Assembly (NCBI RefSeq): GCF_900107395.1
Contig: NZ_FNPW01000001.1
Span: 468,077 to 532,076 of the forward strand
Origin: Pseudomonas sp. NFIX28
GTDB lineage: Bacteria > Pseudomonadota > Gammaproteobacteria > Pseudomonadales > Pseudomonadaceae
DNA: 64,000 bases
Reading direction: 5' to 3'
The translations under genes and the position numbers were made by a program. The notes below the pieces were generated by a model, which did not search any database, was not told the DNA's origin, and saw only the letters and a program-made list of their open reading frames with translations. Positions 58,624 to 64,000 of this stretch are shown in pieces. How positions within the stretch are numbered: the first letter of the stretch is position 1; every line of letters begins with the position of its first letter.

Positions 58624-60507
58624 ATGGCGACTGCAATCTCGACAACCTCAAGCCAGCCCACCGGCCCCGGCGCCTGGCTGGCCACGGTGGATGCGCGTAT
58701 CGACGAAAAAGTGCAGCAGCGGGTGGTCGGCCAGCTGTTGCAGACCCTGCTGTACGAAGGCGTGCTGGCGTTCGACAGCCAGCCGCTGGACGGCGCCTCG
58801 CAGGGCCATGACAGCGGCCAGCGACGTTTCGTGGTGGCCGGCATCGATGGCCAGCAGGCGCGGGTGGAATACCACTGCAACGGCCTGCTCAGCGCCAGCT
58901 TCGAGCTGATCCGCCTCGATTCCGCCAGCCTCGAACGCCTCGACAGCCGTGGCCAGCGCAGCGTGCCGGACCTGCACCAGGCCCTGGCCGAGCTGCTCGG
59001 CGACTATCAGGACAGCCCGCACCTGGGGCGTTTCACCCAGGAGCTGGAGCAGACCCAGCTCAAGGATCTGCAAGCGCGCAGCCAGGGCTACCAGGCCGAA
59101 AAGCCGGCCCACGAGCTGGACGTGGACGCCCTGGAGCAGCACTTCATGGACGCCCACAGCTACCACCCGTGCTACAAGTCGCGCATCGGCTTTTCCCTGG
59201 CGGACAACCAGGCCTACGGCCCGGAGTTCGCCACGCCGATCGCCGTGGTGTGGCTGGCGATCGCCCGCGACCGGGCCTCGCTCAACCATTCGCGCAAACT
59301 CGACTTCCCGGCCTTTATCCAGCAGGAACTGGGCGCCGCGCGCTGGCAGCAGATCGAGCAGCAACTGGCCAGCCAGGGCAGGGCGCTGGACGATTACCAA
59401 CTGCTGCCGGTGCACCCGTGGCAGTGGGAAAACGTGATTGTCTCGACCTTCTACTCGGAGCTGCTCAGCGGCGAGCTGATCTACCTCGGCATTTCGGATG
59501 ACCGCTACAAGGCCCAGCAGTCGATCCGCACCCTGGCCAACGCCACGGCCAAGGAACGGCCTTACGTCAAGCTGGCCATGAGCATGACCAACACCTCCAG
59601 CACGCGCATCCTGGCGCGGCACACGGTGCTGAACGGGCCGATCATCACCGACTGGCTGCAACAGCTGATCGCCAGCGACAGCACCGCGCGCCAGCTGGAT
59701 TTCGTGATCCTCGGCGAGGTGGCCGGGGTCAGCTTCGACTACCAGCACCTGCCGCAATCCCGCGGGCCCCAGGCCTACGGCACGCTGGGGGCGATCTGGC
59801 GCGAAAGCATCCATTCCTACCTCAAGGCCGACGAGCAGGCGGTGCCGTTCAACGGCCTGAGCCATGTCGAGAACCGCTACGGTACCGGGTCGCAGCAGCC
59901 GTTCATCGACGCCTGGTTCCGCCAGTACGGCCTGCAGGCCTGGACCCGCCAGCTGTTGCAGGTCACGGTGCCGCCGATCATCCACATGCTCTACGCCGAA
60001 GGCATCGGCATGGAATCCCACGGCCAGAACATCGTGCTGATCGTCAAGCAGGGCTGGCCGCAGCGCATCGCCCTGAAGGACTTCCACGACGGCGTGCGCT
60101 ATTCGCCGGCGCACCTGGCGCGCCCCGAACTGTGCCCGGAACTGGTGCCGCTGCCGGCCAGCCACGCCAAGCTCAACCGCAACTCCTTCATCCTTACCGA
60201 TGACGTCAACGCGGTGCGCGATTTCTCCTGCGACTGTTTCTTCTTCATCTGCCTGGCGGAAATGGCGATCTTCCTGCGCCAGCACTACCAGCTCGACGAA
60301 GGCCAGTTCTGGCAGATGACCGCCGAAGTGATCCTCGGCTACCAGGACGCCCATCCGCAGCACCGCGACCGCTTTGGCCTGTTCGACGTGTTCGCGCCGA
60401 GCTACGAGGTGGAGGAGCTGACCAAGCGCCGCCTGCTGGGCGACGGCGAGCGGCGCTTCAAGTCGGTGCCCAACCCGCTGCATGCCTACAGGCCGCAATC
60501 ATGCTGA
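58624..60507 (+). CDS. acsC: NIS siderophore synthetase AcsC
   Basis: Second IucA/IucC-family synthetase, 627 residues. Motifs are LLPVHPWQWENVI, KLAMSMTNTSSTRILARHTV and MESHGQNIVLIVKQGWP; the C-terminal FhuF-like part ends near GLFDVFAPSYEVEELTKRRL. In the pathway AcsC and AcsA add diaminobutyrate and citryl units; which acts first is not readable from sequence. The ATG at 58624 is chosen because AAGG is seven bases ahead; the ATG at 58618 would be too close to it. The stop overlaps acsB by seven bases. Confidence 0.9.
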   Translation: MATAISTTSSQPTGPGAWLATVDARIDEKVQQRVVGQLLQTLLYEGVLAFDSQPLDGASQGHDSGQRRFVVAGIDGQQARVEYHCNGLLSASFELIRLDSASLERLDSRGQRSVPDLHQALAELLGDYQDSPHLGRFTQELEQTQLKDLQARSQGYQAEKPAHELDVDALEQHFMDAHSYHPCYKSRIGFSLADNQAYGPEFATPIAVVWLAIARDRASLNHSRKLDFPAFIQQELGAARWQQIEQQLASQGRALDDYQLLPVHPWQWENVIVSTFYSELLSGELIYLGISDDRYKAQQSIRTLANATAKERPYVKLAMSMTNTSSTRILARHTVLNGPIITDWLQQLIASDSTARQLDFVILGEVAGVSFDYQHLPQSRGPQAYGTLGAIWRESIHSYLKADEQAVPFNGLSHVENRYGTGSQQPFIDAWFRQYGLQAWTRQLLQVTVPPIIHMLYAEGIGMESHGQNIVLIVKQGWPQRIALKDFHDGVRYSPAHLARPELCPELVPLPASHAKLNRNSFILTDDVNAVRDFSCDCFFFICLAEMAIFLRQHYQLDEGQFWQMTAEVILGYQDAHPQHRDRFGLFDVFAPSYEVEELTKRRLLGDGERRFKSVPNPLHAYRPQSC

Positions 60508-61274
60508 GAACCAACCAGCTCAAACGCAAACTCGCGGCCGGGCAAACGGTGTACGGGCTGATCAGTTCGATCCCGGCGCCGGCGGCCATCGAGCTGATCG
60601 CCGAGGCCGGGTTCGACTTCGTGATCATCGACATGGAACACGTGCTGATCAACCCGGAAACCGTCGAGCACATGATCCGCACGGCCGAGGCCTACGAGCT
60701 GACGCCGCTGGTGCGGGTCGCCGACCTCAACCCCAAGACCCTGCTGCGCCTGCTCGACGGCGGCGCCCAGGGCATCGTGCTGCCGATGATCGAATCCGCC
60801 GAGCAGCTGGCGGCGGCGGTCGCCGCCTGCAAATACCACCCCCTGGGCCAGCGCAGCCTCAACGCCGGGCGCCCCGGCAGTTTCGGCAAGCACAGCCTGG
60901 CGCAGTACGTGGCCCTGGCCAATGAACAAACCATGCTGGTGGCGATGATCGAAAGCGCCGCCGGCGTGCGCAACGCCGCGCAGATCGCCGCGGTGCCGGG
61001 CCTGGACATGATCCTCGAAGGCGCGGCCGACCTGTCGCAATCCCTCGGCATGCCCTGGCAGATCGACCAGCCGCTGGTCCAGCAGGCGCTGCTCGACAGC
61101 TGGCAGGCGGCGGACCATGCCGGCGTGCCGTATTGCGCCATTCCCCGGCAGCAGGGCGACCTGGGCCGCTGGCGCGAGCGCGGGGTCCGGGCCTTTGTCC
61201 TTGGCGACGAACGCGGCATTGCCTTTCGTGCTCTTCAGGCCAGGTTGGCCACCCTTTCTCTAGAAGGAAAATAA
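60501..61274 (+). CDS. acsB: HpcH/HpaI-type aldolase AcsB
   Basis: Aldolase/citrate-lyase family protein of 257 residues. FDFVIIDMEHVLINPETVEH and GIVLPMIESAEQL correspond to the metal-binding acidic residues and the C-terminal barrel strands of the HpcH/HpaI family, and GRPGSFGKHSL is the loop near the active site. In achromobactin clusters this gene always sits between acsC and acsA. It is thought to supply or trim a carbon unit for the siderophore, but its exact reaction is not firmly known. It is coupled to acsC by overlap and to acsA by a four-base gap. Confidence 0.88.
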   Translation: MLRTNQLKRKLAAGQTVYGLISSIPAPAAIELIAEAGFDFVIIDMEHVLINPETVEHMIRTAEAYELTPLVRVADLNPKTLLRLLDGGAQGIVLPMIESAEQLAAAVAACKYHPLGQRSLNAGRPGSFGKHSLAQYVALANEQTMLVAMIESAAGVRNAAQIAAVPGLDMILEGAADLSQSLGMPWQIDQPLVQQALLDSWQAADHAGVPYCAIPRQQGDLGRWRERGVRAFVLGDERGIAFRALQARLATLSLEGK

Positions 61275-61278
61275 TCCG

Positions 61279-63141
61279 ATGAATTTCACCTCCATGGCCG
61301 CCGAACTGGTGATGCAGGACCTGATCGATTGCCTGCTCGCCGAAGACTTCTTTGGTCGCGAACCCTCGCCGTTGCTCAGCGCCAGCCAATGGCGCCAGGA
61401 CCATCCGCAAGCGCCCGCCCTTGAAGGCAGCGATGCGCAACAGCGGATCTGGGAATGGTGCTGCGACGCCCAGGAACAGCACTTCATCAGCATCGCCCTG
61501 CGCCCGGGCATCACCCAGCAATGGGAAAAAGTCCCGGGCACGCCGGTGTTGGTCCGCCAGGAGCAGCGCTGGACCACCTTGACCCCGGTGGAGTTCATGC
61601 GCCGGGTGTTCACCGGCATGGGCCCGCGCTTCCAGGACAACGAAAAGGGCCTGACGCTGTTCCTCGAAGTGCTGCACATCAGCGTCTGGCAGACCGCCTT
61701 GTCGCTGGAGCACCGGGTCGACCACCAGGGCCTGATGGCCCAGGACGGCGCCACCTTCTTCCGCACCATGGAGCAGTGGGCCTCGCTGCGCGACCGCCCG
61801 TACCACCCGCTGGCCAAGGCCAAGCAGGGTTTGTTGCAGGCCGAATACCAGCAATACCAGGCTGAATTCGCCCGGCCGGTGGCGCTGAACTGGGTGGCGG
61901 TGCACAAGAGCCTGCTGCAATGCGGCGCGGGTGTGGCGGACCTGGAACAGGTCTACCCGGCGCGCTACCTGTTGCCTGAAACCTTGCAGGAACGCCTGGC
62001 CGCGGAGTTGCGCGAGCGCGGTATCGGCGACAGCCATGTGGCCCTGCCGGTGCACCCGTGGCAGTTCGAGCATGTGTTGCAGGCGCAGCTGGGCGATGCC
62101 TTCGCCCGTGGCGACTGCCAGCGCCTGGACTTCAGCGAGGCCACGGTGTTCGCCACCTCGTCGCTGCGTTCGATGACCCCGTGTTTCGCCAGCGCCGACT
62201 ACCTCAAGCTGCCGATGGCCATCTATTCCCTGGGCGCCTCGCGCTACCTGCCGGCGGTGAAGATGATCAACGGCGGCCTCAGCGAGGCGCTGCTGCATCA
62301 GGTGCGCCGCCTCGACCCGGTGCTGGAACAGAGCCTGCACCTGTGCGACGAGAGCAAATGGTGGGCCTTCATGCCGCCCCAGGCGACCTTGTTCGACGAG
62401 GCGCCGCGGCACCTGTCGGCGATGGTCCGCGGTTACCCGCAAGCCTTGCTCGACGACCCGGATTGCCGCCTGCTGCCGATGGCCGCCCTGGGCACGCCGT
62501 TGCCCGGCAGCAACCGGCACTTCTTCGACGAGTGGATGCAGTACCGCGAACTGCCGGTGACCCAGGCGTCGGTGCTGACCCTGTTCGGCGAGCTGTGCCA
62601 GCGTTTCTTCGACGTCAACCTGCGGATGTTCCGCCTGGGCATGCTCGGCGAGGTGCACGGGCAGAACGCGGTGCTGGTGTGGAAGGCCGGCCAGGCCCAG
62701 GGCCTGCTGCTGCGCGACCACGATTCGCTGCGCATTTTCGTGCCGTGGCTGGAGCGCAACGGCATGGCCGACCCGGAGTACCGGATCAAGAAAGGCCACG
62801 CCAATACCCTGTACCACCAGCGCCCCGAAGACCTGCTGTTCTGGCTGCAGACCCTGGCGATCCAGGTCAACGTGCGGGCGATCATCGACACCCTGGCCCA
62901 GGTCTACGCGCTGCCGGCGACCGAGCTGTGGAGCACCCTGCGCGAAGTGCTGGACGGCTTGCTGGACAGCATCGACTTCGACGACGAGGCGCGGGCGATG
63001 ATCAAGCACCAGCTGTTCGACGCCCCGCGCTGGCCACAGAAGCTGCTGCTGACGCCGATGATCGAACGCGCCGGCGGCCCGGGCAGCATGCCGTTCGGCA
63101 AGGGCGAAGTGGTCAACCCGTTCCAGCGCCTGGCCCCGTGA
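61279..63141 (+). CDS. acsA: NIS siderophore synthetase AcsA
   Basis: Third IucA/IucC-family synthetase, 620 residues. Motifs are VALPVHPWQFEHVL, SSLRSMTPCFASADYLKLPM for the ATP site, and GEVHGQNAVLVWKAGQ, then LLLRDHDSLRIF. It differs from AcsC in lacking the TNTSS form of the nucleotide loop, having SMTPC instead. It probably performs one of the two amide-forming steps with diaminobutyrate. AAGGA stands shortly before the ATG. It overlaps the transporter gene by GTGA. Confidence 0.9.
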   Translation: MNFTSMAAELVMQDLIDCLLAEDFFGREPSPLLSASQWRQDHPQAPALEGSDAQQRIWEWCCDAQEQHFISIALRPGITQQWEKVPGTPVLVRQEQRWTTLTPVEFMRRVFTGMGPRFQDNEKGLTLFLEVLHISVWQTALSLEHRVDHQGLMAQDGATFFRTMEQWASLRDRPYHPLAKAKQGLLQAEYQQYQAEFARPVALNWVAVHKSLLQCGAGVADLEQVYPARYLLPETLQERLAAELRERGIGDSHVALPVHPWQFEHVLQAQLGDAFARGDCQRLDFSEATVFATSSLRSMTPCFASADYLKLPMAIYSLGASRYLPAVKMINGGLSEALLHQVRRLDPVLEQSLHLCDESKWWAFMPPQATLFDEAPRHLSAMVRGYPQALLDDPDCRLLPMAALGTPLPGSNRHFFDEWMQYRELPVTQASVLTLFGELCQRFFDVNLRMFRLGMLGEVHGQNAVLVWKAGQAQGLLLRDHDSLRIFVPWLERNGMADPEYRIKKGHANTLYHQRPEDLLFWLQTLAIQVNVRAIIDTLAQVYALPATELWSTLREVLDGLLDSIDFDDEARAMIKHQLFDAPRWPQKLLLTPMIERAGGPGSMPFGKGEVVNPFQRLAP

Positions 63142-64000
63142 AGCCGGACCCGCTGCTCCATCCCGGCAGGCGCACGCTGTTGCGCCTGTCCCTGGGATTG
63201 CTGGCCTTGCCGCAGATCGCCCGCGCCGAGCCGCTGCGCCTGGTCACCCTGTTCCAGGGTGCCACCGACAGCGCCGTGGCGTTGGGCGTGACGCCCTGCG
63301 GCATCGTCGACTCCTGGAGCGAGAAGCCCATGTACCGCTACCTGCGCCCGGCCGTGCAGGGGGTGCCCCATGTCGGCCTGGAAACCCAGCCGAGCCTGGA
63401 GGACATCGCCTTGCTGCGCCCGGACCTGATCGTCGCCTCGCGTTTTCGCCACCAGCGCATCGCGCCCTTGCTGGAACAGATGGGCAAGGTGGTGATGCTC
63501 GACGAAGTGTTCGAGTTCAAGCGCACCCTGGCGCTGATGGGCGCGGCGCTCGGTCGGCAACGGCAGGCCATGGACCTGTTGGCCCAGTGGCGGCAACGCC
63601 TGGACCAGCTGCGCGAGCAGCTGCAGGCGCGCTTTGCCGGGCGCTGGCCGCTGACCGTCGCGGTGCTGGATATTCGCGAGGACCACATTCGCAGCTACCT
63701 GCCGGCAAGCTTTGCCGGCTCGGTGCTCAGCGAGCTGGGCTTCGCCTGGACGCCAGCGGCCCGCGAGGCCCATGGCGTGTCCCTCAAACTCACCAGTAAG
63801 GAGAGCCTGCCGGTGGTCAACGCCGATCTGTTCTTCGTCTTCCAGCGCAGCGACAGCCCGGCCGCGCAACGCCATTACCAGAACCTGGTGCACCATCCGC
63901 TGTGGCAGCAATTGCAGGCACCGCGGGACGGGCTGGTGTGGCGCGTCGACAGCGTGGCCTGGAGCCTGTCCGGGGGCATCCTGGGCGCCAACCTGATGCT
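63138..64000 (+). CDS. CbrA-like ferric siderophore binding protein, truncated by window end
   Basis: Start of a periplasmic iron-siderophore binding protein; 287 residues are visible and the frame is open to the last base. The GTG start overlaps acsA as GTGA. The signal peptide contains a twin-arginine motif (GRRTLLRLSLGLLALPQIARA). The mature part has the class III binding-protein pattern: LVTLFQGATDSAVALGVTP, then QPSLEDIALLRPDLIVASRF. In Dickeya and P. syringae the genes cbrABCD encode the achromobactin ABC transporter next to acsA, so the permease and ATPase genes are expected just outside the window. Confidence 0.87.
   Translation, partial: MKPDPLLHPGRRTLLRLSLGLLALPQIARAEPLRLVTLFQGATDSAVALGVTPCGIVDSWSEKPMYRYLRPAVQGVPHVGLETQPSLEDIALLRPDLIVASRFRHQRIAPLLEQMGKVVMLDEVFEFKRTLALMGAALGRQRQAMDLLAQWRQRLDQLREQLQARFAGRWPLTVAVLDIREDHIRSYLPASFAGSVLSELGFAWTPAAREAHGVSLKLTSKESLPVVNADLFFVFQRSDSPAAQRHYQNLVHHPLWQQLQAPRDGLVWRVDSVAWSLSGGILGANLM

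Noticed and set aside
60859..63009. 716-codon minus-strand frame
   Set aside because: It is antisense to acsB and acsA, which have clear family motifs.

Overview
The window looks like the chromosome of a Pseudomonas of the fluorescens group. The evidence is the high-GC coding style from about 23.6 kb onward, a GTG-started OprD-family porin, REP-type inverted repeats, a polyamine catabolic operon, a Tat-exported phosphocholine phospholipase C, and an achromobactin-type siderophore cluster in the order known from P. syringae. A P. chlororaphis-like strain is my best guess, but the sequence does not prove it.

Region 1 (1-23405) is an accessory island, more AT-rich by eye than the rest. It carries most of an extracellular contractile injection system (eCIS, Afp/PVC family): sheath, tube, a DUF5908 protein, LysM tube-cap protein, VgrG-like spike, gp25, PAAR tip, two large baseplate proteins, a tail fibre with pyocin-knob and collar domains, and a CIS tape-measure protein. 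The AAA+ ATPase, the tail terminator and any extra sheath or tube copies are not in the window. Next comes an unrecognised 410-residue protein that could be cargo. On the opposite strand lies a long Rhs/YD-repeat protein whose core and C-terminal tip are encoded by a separate gene. Divergent from the Rhs gene is a phage-type lysis cassette: a holin-like protein, a spanin-like protein and an endolysin very similar to lambda R. Together these suggest assembly of an injection particle, loading of cargo and release by lysis.

Region 2 (23637-31358) is ordinary high-GC chromosome: a tandem universal stress protein, a phosphoribosyltransferase, a polysaccharide deacetylase lipoprotein, a very charged small lipoprotein, a Zur-box-like palindrome, a DUF1624 membrane acyltransferase-like protein, an OprD-family porin and a DUF2235 hydrolase.

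Region 3 (31370-36699) is a four-gene two-component operon on the minus strand, with every junction an ATGA overlap, next to a divergent secreted SnoaL-like protein. Region 4 (36972-42821) has a YceK-like lipoprotein, a REP pair, and polyamine genes (gamma-glutamylputrescine synthetase-like, PotF-like binding protein, PuuB-like oxidase) with an AraC-family regulator. Region 5 (42861-48006) holds a patatin phospholipase with a membrane domain set between its catalytic residues, divergent from phospholipase C.

Region 6 (48234-64000) is an iron-uptake locus: ECF sigma factor, FecR-type anti-sigma factor and TonB receptor with a signalling domain, then acsF-acsD-acsE-MFS exporter-acsC-acsB-acsA and the start of a CbrA-like binding protein that runs off the window. 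A Fur-box-like site and an intrinsic terminator separate receptor and biosynthesis units.
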